A stretch of DNA of 64,000 nt from assembly GCA_030248135.1 (NCBI GenBank), contig JASANC010000978.1, positions 1-64,000 of the forward strand, in the 5' to 3' direction. How positions within the stretch are numbered: position 1 is the stretch's first letter; each line of letters begins with the position of its first letter. Positions 1 to 10,886 of this stretch are shown piece by piece. Source of the DNA: Theristus sp. LFF4_11. Taxonomy: Eukaryota > Nematoda > Chromadorea > Monhysterida > Xyalidae. The notes under the pieces were generated by a model. That model was not told where the DNA came from and made no database searches. It saw nothing but the letters and a program-made list of their open reading frames with translations. A program made the position numbers and the translations under genes.

Positions 1-55
1 TGCCGTTGCGAGCTCGAGCATGAGCGCTTAGTTGTTTCAGTTGCTGTGAAGTCAG

Positions 56-3000
56 TCACTGTGTCCGATGCACATGCAGATGCAATACCCCCGGCGTCTG
101 TACCGCATCGTTGAAATCGGTGCGCAACTGCACGTTGAGCCGGTGATCGTGTCGGTCGAGTCGTTGGACCCAAGATTTGTGTTCCTCTTTGACGCCGGCA
201 CCACGATCTACGTTTGGTGTGGCCGAAAGTGCAAAGGAGTGCTGCGCTCAAAGACACGCCTGCTCGCGGAGAAAATGAACAAATTTGAACGAAAGGGTTT
301 GCCACATCTCAGGTTTTGTGTATTGATTGATTTTTACATAAACTCAAGTGTTTAGATATTGACTCACTGATTGGTTTAAGGAGCTTTGATGCAGCTATAA
401 ATATCGCATGAATGAACCGTTTAGTTTTTTTTATGCCATTATACGAATTCGTGTAACCAAATTCGTTTCAGGCAAATCTGAAATCGACATGGTCGCTCAG
501 TCTCTCGAGCCGGAAGAATTCTGGCTGTCCTTGGCGGGCCAACCAGAGAAGCCGTATGACATGCCAATCGTCGAGCATGTGCCGTCCGATTTTCTCCCCC
601 AACGGCCGAAACTTTTCGAGCTTCGCCTTGGCATGGGCTATCTGGAGTTGCCGCAGTTGGAACTGAGGAACGGGGTGCTGAAGCAAGCGCTGCTGAACAC
701 GAGATCAGTGTACATCCTGGACTGCCACAGTGATTTGTTCCTGTGGGTCGGCAAGGCGTCCACGAGGCTCGTCCGTGCTGCCGGACACAAACTCGCCAAT
801 GAACTGTTTGCCATGGTCAATCGGCCGGAGCACGCCAGGCTCAATCGCGTCACCGAAGCATCTGAGACCATGGTTCGTTCCGGTTGTTTCTCTCTCACTC
901 TCGCATTTACGAGTGCCAATGAAAACTGAGCAGCATTGATTTGCTTCAAATGAACTACGGTCAGTTTTCACAAAATGTTTCAGGTTTTCAAATCGAAATT
1001 TGCCGGTTGGGACGATGTGATTGCGGTGGACTTTACTCGCACAGCGGACTCGGTGCAAAGGCGTGGCGTCGACTTGAAAGTGATCATGGAAAAAGACAAA
1101 ATGAAAACAGACCTTGCCGCATTGTTCTTGGAAAGACAGCAGGTTGCGTTTTTTGTTTATTTCAATCTGGATTCGGTCAATCACCACTAAGTTATCAAGC
1201 TCTTATCATTGAAACCTCAAGCACAGCGCACTTATTAGTTGCATATGCAACATCGCTGTTGTTGTGTGGTTTGTGTAGGTAATGTCGGATGAAGAAGGCG
1301 ACCAATTGCTGGAGGAATGCAATGAAGACCTTGAGTTGATGGAGCCGTTCGTCTTGGAGGGAAAGAAATTCGTCCGCTTACCTGACAATGAATTTGGTAA
1401 ACGATTTCTTTTTGTTTCAGCTCTTCTAAATCAACACAGATGTTCACCCTAGTTTTTTCGTTTGTAGGCACATTTTTCTCGGGCGACTGTTACGTGTTCC
1501 TGTGTCGATATTGGGTGCCTGCTGAGGGGGATGAAGAGGGACACGATGATGAGACAGCACCCAAAGACGATGGAAATGCTGATGCTAATGAGGTGATCGA
1601 ATGAAGCACTTTTACAACTGTAACCAATTGTAGGTCACTCCTGTCACTGCATGATTGGTGTGCAACAGGTTAAATCAACATGACAACTTTATCAAAGCAG
1701 TTCATTGCGTACCGATTGTTGTTCCCACCTGTTATTGCGTTTGTTCATGTGTTTTAGGCTTCACCAGCAACTGACGACTTTCAATGCGTCGTGTATTTTT
1801 GGCAAGGCCGCGAGGCTAGCAACATGGGATGGCTAACATTCACGTTTAGCTTGCAAAAGAAATTTGAGGCACTGTTCAAGGTGTGGCTTGAACAAATTCT
1901 CATTCACCAACTCATTCAACTCATTACATTCATTAGCAACAAGTGTCGCACGAAAAATGCACATTTATTAAGGGGTGCCTAACTTTTTTTATTACCCATT
2001 TTACCATTGTTTCCGGCTCCTACAGATTGAATATATACAGGGTTTTATTTCTGCGGACACGTGTTTGTTTATGTGTGTTTTCCATTCTCGAATTTTCTCG
2101 GTTTGCGTTTGTCGGCTTGTATTTCATTTTCTCATTTATTTTTAGATGATTTCATAACTTTTACTTTTTCGACTCCATGACACTTTTTCCCAATTTTTAG
2201 GATAAACTGGAAGTGGTGCGCATGTACCAGCAACAGGAGAACCACAAGTTTCTGTCGCACTTCAAGAAGCGTTTCGTGATTCGCAGAGGTCGCCGTCATC
2301 TGCAATTCATGACCGGCATGCCAACTGGTCAGTTGAATTGCAGTTCTGTTTGAGAATTACGGACACTTGCAAACGCAGTTTGACACCGGAGGCGTTGAAG
2401 TTATTAAGAGTTCGGTCAGTGGTATGATGACGAGTGAATATGCAGGCGGTTTCGCGGAGCTGTTTCACGTGCGAGCGAACGGCTCGAGCATTTGCACACG
2501 AACAATTCAAGTGGACTGCAAAGCGAGCTCGCTCATGTCTGCGTTCTGCTTTATATTCTGTGCACCATACAGATATACGGACGATGACAGTAAGCAGATG
2601 AGAAGACGTTCTTTGAATTTTTCACAAATGCTTGATTGTTGAATTTTGGTGCTCCAATTCAAATCCAACAGGTTTGTCTGATTACCAATGCAGCCATTAC
2701 CATTACTGTTGCAGCGATATCAGTCTGTAGTGGCAGCGTTGCCATGTTCTGTTAGTAAACTTGAGCACTTGTCAGACACGATCGGCCGTATTTACGTGTG
2801 GGTCGGCAAGAAGCACCGTGCGTCCGACAAGGACGTTGCAGTTGACGTTGCGAAATCGCTGCTGTCTCGTGAGAACATGCCGTTTGAGTTGGTGAACGAG
2901 CACGAGGAACCAGAGAGATTCTGGGAAATAATGCCCGCTGGGAGGGGCCAGTATGAGCAGGACGGCGACTTTATGCAATACACTCGACTGTTCCGATGCA

Positions 3001-3465
3001 CGAATGAACGCGGCTATTTTGCGGTCTCCGAAAAAACGGTCGACTTTTGTCAGGTCTGCGATGCGTATTTTTCAATTCATAGATATCCAAGTGGATGCGT
3101 TTTGTCCACTTTACACGTTGCGCTTCTTTACGTGGACAGGATGACCTGCAAGACGACGACATCATGATTCTCGACAACGGAGAGCAGGTGTACATCTGGC
3201 TGGGGGGCAAGGCGAGCGAGGTGGAGGTGAAACTGGCCTACAAAGCAGCGCAGGTCAGCACTGAGCCCATCACATTGCACTGCACTGCCGTTGTTTCCGA
3301 CTGCCAATTCCTCTTTCCTTGCAGGTCTACATCCAGCACATGCGTCTGAAGCAGCCGGATCGACCACGGAAATTATTATGCACCCTGAAAACTAAAGAAC
3401 CGCAACGATTCCGAAAGTGTTTTCACGCCTGGGGCAAGCATAAACAGCCGGCCGGTGGAACATAA
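56..3465 (+). CDS. fli-1: Flightless-I homologue, C-terminal gelsolin-repeat half (5' truncated by window edge)
   Basis: Flightless-I is an actin-binding leucine-rich-repeat/gelsolin protein acting in actin remodelling and as a nuclear coactivator. Only gelsolin repeats 2-6 are here; the LRR part and repeat 1 lie left of the window. Exons I can join in frame: about 56-296, 472-872, 984-1142, 1278-1396, 1468-1592, 1758-1880, 2201-2327, 2446-2589, 2776-3053, 3140-3253, 3325-3465 (stop TAA). Family hallmarks are [42 protein letters not shown], the acidic linker [32 protein letters not shown] and the C-terminal CFHAWGKHK. Gelsolin-fold YxWxG signatures recur at each repeat. All joins are GT-AG. 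The first exon start is uncertain: an AG at 54-55 is in frame, and another possible acceptor lies near 80. Length and order match the family, and I see no frameshift. An AATAAA at 3711 probably ends the transcript. Confidence 0.95.
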
Positions 3466-3710
3466 CACTCGCCAATTCTACAAAAGAAATTGTTTTCCAC
3501 GTTGTCACAAGCATCAGCACTCAACCGATTAGCTTTATTTAGTCGTTATTGTTATTCTTCTTCTCGTTTGATACTTTTGGTGCTCCGAATCTGATAAATT
3601 TGTTTCGCACTGCGGCAGCAGAACTCGAACAGGAGAACCTGTTGCTGTTATTGCAAAATGTTACTGGTGCCTTCTGTTGTGTTGTGCTCATTTACTTTTA
3701 CCACACGACG

Positions 3711-3716
3711 AATAAA
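3711..3716 (+). terminator. Poly(A) signal for Flightless-I
   Basis: A canonical AATAAA lies 246 bases after the Flightless-I stop codon and about 50 bases before the stop of the opposing helicase gene. The two genes are therefore closely convergent. This is an inference from position and hexamer only. Confidence 0.55.
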
Positions 3717-3765
3717 GTTTACAAAAGTTGCAACATTTCATTTTTAGTAGTTGTTACTTTTAACA

Positions 3766-6700
3766 TTAGAAGCGTTCATCAAATTCAGCTTGGCTGATCT
3801 TTCCAGCTTTCAGTTTCTTCAACAGTCGATAATCATCTGCGAGTTCATCCCAATCGCTCAACGCTGCTGGTTTCTTTTTGCGTTCTTGAAAGTATTTTTT
3901 ATGGCTTTGGGCTTCCGATGCAAGGCGTTTCTTTTTCTCTCGCTTTCGCGCCGCCTCTGCACGACGCATCTGGAAAATTGATCATTGGATGTTGTGAACA
4001 TCGCGAATGCTGTTGATTCGCTAGAAGAACATCCGCACTGTACGGCCAAATACATAAAGCAATGTTTGTCGCGTCTGTAGCGCAGGCGGAGGACTTCTGC
4101 CTACCGTTCTGTAGGTGGAAAGTTCGAACCGCGCTGTGGACAAGACACTGGAGAAACTAAACTGACCAATAGCAACTAATGGTCTGCTCCCTCCAGTGCC
4201 GAGTGTAAATTGGGCTCGGGACAGAATTGCCCGTTTCCACTTTCCACCGGAGTTTGATACCTTTATGTTTCCGGAACCGGTGCGCGAACAACAAAGAAAG
4301 CACGATGGTATCAATGAACCTGCAATTGTGTGACTCGCTGCTGCTCACGTGTCTTGTCCGTGAATGCGATGTCGGCCGTGTTGATGTCGACTCGCTGGAA
4401 AGCGCACAAATCACGACGTGCGAGCTCCGGCATTTTCGGCAGACGTAAGAGGCCAAAATCATGAGCGACGCCAACAACGTCGAGATCTGCATGCGCAATA
4501 GTCACAATCAACGTGAACGTTGGCACATTCATTGGCACAAGAAAACAACCAGGACAACCTTTCACGGAGCAGACGAGATGACAGTCGTGCTTTGAGTACG
4601 CCTGAATGTACGACACAAACGCACGCGTGCCACTCAGCAACACACTCCTGCACATAAAATACTATTATTGTGTAAAGGAGGCGTGTAATGTTGAAGGGAT
4701 CTGTGGAAAAGCCGCACAGCTGAAAACTGAACGTGCTGTTTCGCGCTCGAACGTGCTCCGCATGTGATTTTTTAATTTTATTGCGTGCAAAAGATTCGGG
4801 TCGGTTTAGTTTTTTTTCTTTATTTTCTTGTGCAGAACTGCCGTCAGATTTCGTTCAGTTTTGCTGATTTCAAATTGCTGCGCAAGCCATAAAACATTTT
4901 CCATATCCGTGCGTGTAAAGGTAAATGCATATTACGACACGTGCAATAACAGCGATAATATTATCTTTCTTATTAAACGTGTCCCAGTATGCATTTGCAC
5001 GCACAGATAGAGAAAATGTTTTTTGGCTGTGCGGCAATTTGAAATCGGCAAAACTTAACGTGTTCCTCCGACGGCAGATTTTGCAAGAAATTAAAAAAAA
5101 CGAATCAGAATTTTTTCTCACTGAATAATTTTTTTCATATTCTACGTTCGGGCGCGAAACAGCTTTTCAGCTGTGCGGCTTTTCCACACATGATTCAACA
5201 TTACTCCGCCCCCTTCGCACGAAAAGATAATAGTAAGAAGGCTGCAGCCTGCAGCAAGCTGTGTTCAACAGTGGACGCATTCAATGTTATTTTGTAGCCA
5301 ACCTGTCTGTAGTGGCGAGTCTTACAATGCGCGCTCTGAGTTTGCCAGCATCAACGGTGTCCAATGGGTGTTCAACATACTCATTCATGAGCACAGCGTC
5401 GTGTCGTTGCAAATATTCAATGTATCCGCGTTCACTTGGGGTCAGCAGCACCAACGATTGGCCAGAACGGCCCAGTCGCGCAGCACGACCGGCACGATGC
5501 GCAAACCAACTGAAACATCGCACACCACAAAATCTTTCTACTTCTGCAGCTCAGTACAGGCGTGGGAAATAAAACTATTTTATGCTTGACGCAGCAATTC
5601 ATAACGGCAAGCGGCAAGAATTTTGAATTGAAACTATTTTTCACTTCTGCTAACGCATTGATAGCAATATTGGCACTGCTGGTGTGACCAATGAGCGCAT
5701 TCAAATTCATACGTGCACTGACGCGGATTTTTTTGGTGGCTCCATTTGTACGACCCAGTGAATGTCGGGCATGTCAATGCCGCGTGCCATCACGTCCGTG
5801 CACAACAACACGCCGCACGACAACGCTCGAAACTCACGCAAGATCTGCTGTCGCCTTGTCTGCAAAACGCACATGCAAACGATTTGACTATGCACGATCA
5901 TTTGCCAACTGATCAGCAGTTTCTCTCACTCCAATAGAGGTTGTACCAGCAGGCCTCGAATCAATGCATTTTCCTTGTGTCCATGCACCAAAGAACACAC
6001 AATGCATTCACCCGTTTTTTGCCGTGTATTGCCAGCAGTGGTGGCGGATTTCTTCGCCAGCATTTCGTGAGCACAGTTGAGAAGTGCTGCACACATGCGC
6101 ACGTGCTGAAGAACACCAGAATTTTGGCGTCGCGCTTGTGTTTCAGGAATGCGCTCAGTGACGCCAACTTTTCGTCAGCGTTCACAATCTGAAGAGCACC
6201 AACGGTGCACAGTTGAAGAGACTCTGAATTCTGCAAAAGATGCATTCGACAGACATGCCTTATAAAACAGCTGCAGTGACACAGGCGTGACACTGCTGGT
6301 TGGCTCAGCAGCCTCGTCGCACAAATGATCGCTCGCATCAATCGTGATGTGAAACGGGTTTCGGAGGCCGAACTTTACTAACAGCTCCGGTTGACGACAC
6401 TGCGTCGCTGAGAACAGCGCCGTGCGACGTTGCTTCGGTAGCGCGTCCAAAATGCAACTCAGTTGCTCCTGGAAGCCGAGCTCAACAAGTCGATCGACTT
6501 CGTCAATGACGAGCACTTGCAAACTGCGCAGTGACTCGCGCAGAAACCGTGAGTCGCCGCTGGAGACGCTCGGTGAGAGCAACTGAGCGAGACGCCCTGG
6601 CGTTGCTGTCACGATGTTGCCTCTGCAAAGACGACGTCGCTGTGATGCTGATACAGCAGTGAGTGTGCCGTGACGCACGGCCACGAGTCGCACGGACACT

Positions 6701-7396
6701 GCAGCACACTCGACAACACACAGCCGGTGCACTGCTTCAGCAACCAGTGTGCATGCACGAATCGCTGCACCGTTCCGTTGATGAAAACATGTGAAAACAA
6801 CGACGAACCCGTGTTGCTGGAACGCCGCAAAGTCATTAGCGACCGATCGCTCGCCGCCAGTGAAGCGAATCGTTCTCAAGGCGCATTGCTCTGAGAAACA
6901 GCCGGCAACGCCGTCAACCTGCGCCGCAAGCTCTCGATTCGGCACCACAATCAGCGCGCCAATCTGCAGACAGGCAACACAAATTGGCATGCATAAACGC
7001 CGAGGCGTGGGCTGTGGGTGCAAACGACCGACTGAAGTGGAAGCAGCCACTCAAACGACTGCAAGAAAAAACAGAACACAAAACATGCAACAAAAAATGG
7101 CGGTCGAGTTACATGATGTATTGAGCGTATGTTTTGCCGAACGAGCAGCTCACAGACGGGCACCAGGTAGGCCAACGTTTTGCCGCTGCCCGTTGGCGCC
7201 TGCACGACGACGTCCTTGGCACGCAGCAGTGACGGCACAGTCTCCGCCTGCAAAGTTGGAACATCACCGGCGTATTGAGCGGGCCTTGCGTGACTGTTGA
7301 AAGCTCATGCTTGGCAGACGTGTTCGATAAACTGCTATGGTATTCTGAGCTGCACTCATCACTGGTTTTAAAATTACTTTTTACCAATAATGCCAA
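3766..7396 (-). CDS. DDX55: DEAD-box ATP-dependent RNA helicase, DDX55/Spb4 type
   Basis: DDX55/Spb4 helicases act in the nucleolus on 27S/60S ribosome precursors. Exons in transcription order: about 7249-7396 (uncertain), 7113-7248, 6809-6963, 6259-6622, 6012-6188, 5723-5859, 5303-5509, 4559-4647, 4320-4486, 3766-3969. Phases close across all joins from 7113 to the stop. Motifs: I APTGSGKT, Ia VPNREL, GG, Ib TPGR, II IDEVDRL, III SAT, IV ILVFFSTC, V CTDVMARGID, VI HRAGRAAR. Family-specific parts are AFVSYIQAYSKHDC, LLRLPKMPEL and the basic C-terminus ending LLKKLKAGKISQAEFDERF. Oddities: motif II is DEVD rather than DEAD; the intron after 6259 starts with GC; the Q motif at 7240-7275 cannot be read in one frame. 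A 560-base foldback transposon sits in the intron 4648-5302. The N-terminus is unresolved. Confidence 0.9.
4664..5232. mobile_element. Foldback (long inverted-repeat) element in the helicase intron, family A
   Basis: The left arm (about 4664-4770) and right arm (about 5140-5232) are inverted copies sharing the cores GGAAAAGCCGCACAGCTGAA and TTCAGCTGTGCGGCTTTTCC. The pairing continues inward: 4840-4990 pairs with 4985-5085, so nearly the whole element is one imperfect hairpin. It codes for nothing I recognise. Related ends occur at 9790-9880 and at 42004-42060, so it is a dispersed family. Exact termini and target duplication are not clear. Confidence 0.8.
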
Positions 7397-7888
7397 TCGG
7401 ACTCTGCTGTGGTGTTTCTTGAAACCAAACCTCGATTGTCATATGTTTGGATAATTTATTTACACCGATATCGCAAAAATTTAATGAACACCACACAAAT
7501 ACCATTTGAAAACAGATGAACACATAAATAACCATTCGATTGAAGGAACGTTGACCAGAACAAAATGCGTTGCGTTGCAGCTTGCTTTTTTAAAATACCA
7601 TGAAATATGAAAGAAGATTCAAATTTCATAATAAAGTTTGAAAAAGCGTGACTAAATTGTATGGAGATTTGAATATCCAGAATAAAGCAAAAGCTAAAAA
7701 GCATAAAAAAAGAAAATCAATCAGACTTGTCCAGTTAAACGAAAAACAGCAAGCGATAATTTACATTACAAAAAGCGAAATTTTAAAAGTTAAAACACAC
7801 AACAACACGATAACACATGCACACGCAGGACATGAGATCAGATAACGTCGTGGCTACGGACGCAAACAAGAAACACGAATCGCAGTGT

Positions 7889-8119
7889 TCACAAATCGCA
7901 GTCGCGCAGGCGCACAGGGAATAGGCGTGAGAGGACGACGACCATGACGAGCGTCGACAACACCACCACCAGGGCAGTCATGTAGAATGTGTCCTCATCA
8001 AATATCTCGTCGAATCGGGGCACCGCCGCATTCACGCGATGTACCAACTCCAGACCCCAGCTGTTCTTTTTCTTTCCGAAATAGTAATCGCCCCATTCGG
8101 ATGGCTCTTCTTTATTCAT
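7889..8119 (-). CDS. Small single-pass membrane protein, 76 aa, family unknown
   Basis: This single-exon frame starts at an ATG at 8119 in a good context (AAAATG) and ends at 7889. The protein has a polar charged N-terminal half (MNKEEPSEWGDYYFGKKKNS). One strong hydrophobic segment follows at about residues 46-67 (core TALVVVLSTLVMVVVL), then a short basic tail ending RLRDCDL. This is the layout of a tail-anchored or small integral membrane protein. I do not recognise the family. It lies upstream of the helicase on the same strand. Evidence for a real gene is the clear domain layout and amino-acid composition; there is no homology evidence. Confidence 0.6.
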   Translation of the reverse strand: MNKEEPSEWGDYYFGKKKNSWGLELVHRVNAAVPRFDEIFDEDTFYMTALVVVLSTLVMVVVLSRLFPVRLRDCDL

Positions 8120-8280
8120 TTTCTTGCTTCCACCAAAGTGAAGTGTCTTTCCAATGCCGTTTATTCGTTCTCAATGATCACTCACCGCAACCTCAAAAAA
8201 CCTGGTTTCGTTTATGGGCATTGTATGCACTTTTTGTGCATTTATAAGATTGACTTTGCATTGATTTTCGTCTTTTGGGT

Positions 8281-8570
8281 CTGCCAACCCCCCACCCCCC
8301 CACTTCCTAGAACAACTAAATAAAAAAAAAATAAACTATGCCCCCACTACCACATCATAGTTGTTCTAGTGGAAGCGCTCCCCCCCAAAATTTTTCGAAC
8401 CTATCTCTATCAGAGACGTTTTTTCGGCTCAGCTATTATCTATTTAAAAAAATTTTTCAGCCAGCTATTTTTGTCTTCGAAGACATAAAGTGAGTCAATT
8501 GATTGACTATTGAAATAAATTGACCATTTTTGCTCGAAATCATAAAAAAATTCGCCACTTTTAGGTAAAA
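8281..8570. mobile_element. Degenerate copies of the hAT-like AGTTGTTC element (family H)
   Basis: The stretch carries TAGAACAACTA at 8307-8317 and CATAGTTGTTCTAG at 8356-8369, with C-rich flanks. It then has a reverse-strand match to the body of the elements at 34.2-36.4 kb (TTTTTCAGCCAGCTATTTTTGTC, then the GACCATTTTTGCTCGAAAT region). It is fragmented and partly deleted. Confidence 0.65.
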
Positions 8571-8599
8571 CATGCGGGTACACGTTCACATCAGCCTCC

Positions 8600-9019
8600 A
8601 TACTTGCTGTTGCCGGTTGTGCCAAGAAAAAAAAGAAACCGCCGATGCCACCTCCAACTGCCCCTGCAGCAGCTCCAGCAGCACCGCCGGGCGACGCAGC
8701 AGCGAAGGAGGCGCCTGCTGCAGGCCAAGAGAAAACCGCAAAGAGCCCCGGCACGGGAAGCAAGGAAGAAAAACAGGGTGACGCGGCCGCTGGCGACGCA
8801 AAGAAAAGTGACAAGTCCTCCAGAAAATCCGTCAGTGTTTGAAGTTATTTTTGGTTCTCGTTTATTGTTGAGAGATTTGTTTAAATAATGGTGTTTGTTT
8901 AGGAGCACGGAAGCGGCCAACTGAGTCAGCAAAAGAGCGGTCAGGGGGGCAGCGAGAGACACAGCGAGAAACACGATGCTGACAATGGCAAGAAGGCGCA
9001 AGAAGGTGGCGACGACTGA
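8600..9019 (+). CDS. Small Lys/Ala/Pro-rich low-complexity protein, two exons, N-terminus uncertain
   Basis: Two exons join in frame: up to 8830 (donor GTCAGT) and 8903-9019 (acceptor TTTAG, stop TGA). An ATG at 8645 opens MPPPTAPAAAPAAPPGDAAA, giving about 100 residues rich in Ala, Pro, Lys and Ser. The same frame stays open upstream through a short hydrophobic run (ASILAVAGCA) and a run of five lysines, so the true start may lie upstream. No known domain is visible. The composition resembles the Lys-rich protein at 14.5-15.6 kb. The upstream flank is repeat H, which makes the 5' end hard to define. Confidence 0.5.
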
Positions 9020-9785
9020 ACGCGCAGGCTTACTATTCCCATATGAAAAGCCAAGTGATACATTGATTTCCTTGTTTCATTGTGCTTCGCTTAAACATTG
9101 ATGTACGTACATACGTAATAGTTGTTTGAATCCGAGCACGTCATGAACTGGTCAATTACCTCATTCACGTTTCGACTGCACATGCTTGGACTGAATGTAA
9201 AGTGTGAGACACATACTGGTGCATACGTACATGCTGGTAGTAACACTAAGTTTTAAAGGGATCCTCTGAAAATCAAACGCAAAAAAGGTCCGTTCCGCAA
9301 CGCTTCGCTATGATTTTGTTGGCAGACGTTGCCTAAACCTAAACCAAAGCCTCATCCTAACGTAAGCCAAGTCTTTTCATGAAGGAAGACATTAGAACAA
9401 GTTTGTAAGAAAATTTTCAAGAAGGAAAATATCATAATGTTGAGGCCGGAGCGTGTGCACATGCGCTACTCGCTGATGCAACGCTAAAACGCTGCTCGTA
9501 TGCGTGCGTGCTTGTTTTAGTAATGAAGCTTCGGGTCGTAATCACCTCCACGGCGTCACCCCTTGCACATGACACGCACCCATTTTTTCTTATAAAAAGG
9601 CTGGGCTTACAACTTAGAAGCGTGCATTTAACTAAGAAATAGGCTTAGGATTAGCTTTAGGGACCAAAAGAAGGGCGTTGGAATAGGTCAGCAGACGTTT
9701 GCTTCACTTTTTGATTGGCAAAGTCTGCCAGTGGTCTATCATAAAGCACGCCAACCCTGGAAATCTGTTGATTATTGCTGTTATT
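9020..9785. other. Intergenic, no gene seen
   Basis: No convincing coding frame or RNA gene. It contains short degenerate telomere-like bits (CCTAAACCTAAACC near 9331; GGCTTAGGATTAG near 9642) and an AT-rich stretch. Confidence 0.5.
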
Positions 9786-9789
9786 TTTT

Positions 9790-10330
9790 GTGCAAAGGAG
9801 GCGGCGTGATGTTGAATGGATATGTGGAAAAGCCGCACAGCTGAAAACTGAACGCGCTTTTTTGCGCCCAAACGTTTTCCAAATACCGTAAAGTCTTGCA
9901 TATAAGGTTCCTCCCACTTATAAGACCCCCACCCAAAAGTGGGCGGAGTATCACACGGCGGGAAACCAAAAAATTCAAAATTTTAACTTGGTCGAAATCT
10001 TACCCCGTTTATAAGACCCGGAATTCCTAATGTTCGCTTTATAAGACCTCCTCCCACTTATAAGGCTGTCACACGAAATTCCACTTTTTTCAGAAATTTT
10101 TGATTTTCAAATTTATATAAGGAGACCTTATATGCAAGACTTTACGGTATGTATGAATTCAAATACATATTTGAAATTTTTATTAGTTTTGTTTTTAATT
10201 TCCCAGCACAAAACAGCCGTTAGATGCAATTGTTCAAATGCACGTTAAGTTTTGTTGCCCTGTAAGCACCGTGAATCTTTCCCTATCTGTGCGTGCAAAT
10301 GCACATTACGAAACGTTTAATAAGAAAGGA
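9790..10330. mobile_element. Second copy of foldback family A, truncated and split by a nested element
   Basis: Bases 9790-9878 match the left arm of the 4664-5232 element (GGCGTGATGTTGAATGGA, GGAAAAGCCGCACAGCTGAA). Bases 10200-10330 match its interior (GTGAATCTTTCCCTATCTGTGCGTGCAAATGC). The two parts are separated by the 262-base element at 9886-10147. No right arm was found, so this copy is broken. Confidence 0.7.
9886..10147. mobile_element. Nested TA-flanked MITE (Tc1/mariner type)
   Basis: Terminal inverted repeats CCGTAAAGTCTTGCATATAAGG (left) and its complement (right) bound 262 bases, with TA on both sides (9884-9885 and 10148-10149). The interior has repeated CTTATAAGAC motifs. It inserted into the older family A element around it. 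Confidence 0.85.
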
Positions 10331-10886
10331 ATAACAAGAATGAAGCAAATTTTATTTGTAGACGAACCAGTTTTTAACGATATCAGAATTTTAACAGGTT
10401 TAAAAAAATTCATTGCGACGATCAACAAAATGAATCTCCACTCTGAACTAGTAGTATTATGTGACTAAAAAACGATGTTGCTGTGTTAAAAAATGAAACA
10501 CGACGACAGATCATTCATCTACAAGACACGTCTGCGTAAACATCACCAAAATTCGATGCCATAGGGCACGCGACTGTGAACTTTTGACAACAAGATTAAA
10601 CCATTCTATGCACATGCACTTCATTGTTTTGTGAATAAATTACTATCACCACAAACTGACAGTAATGCAAGTTGTAATTCGCGGTCTCGACCTCTTCGAA
10701 AATTTTCACTTTTATAAATTTGAATCCGGCCGTTTGCGGTGGCGAAAAACTTGTCATTACTGTTAAAAACTGATTTCCCTGGAACAAACAAAAACAAACA
10801 GAATAATAGATTTGACATGCAGTGGTTTTAGTTGCAAAAGTCAACCAGTATTATTGCCAGTTTAACTGGTGCAAGAAGACACCGAG

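Noticed and set aside
4021..4314. An additional helicase exon between 4320 and 3969
   Set aside because: Exon 4320-4486 and the last exon 3766-3969 already join in phase 0, and no frame here resembles the DDX55 linker.
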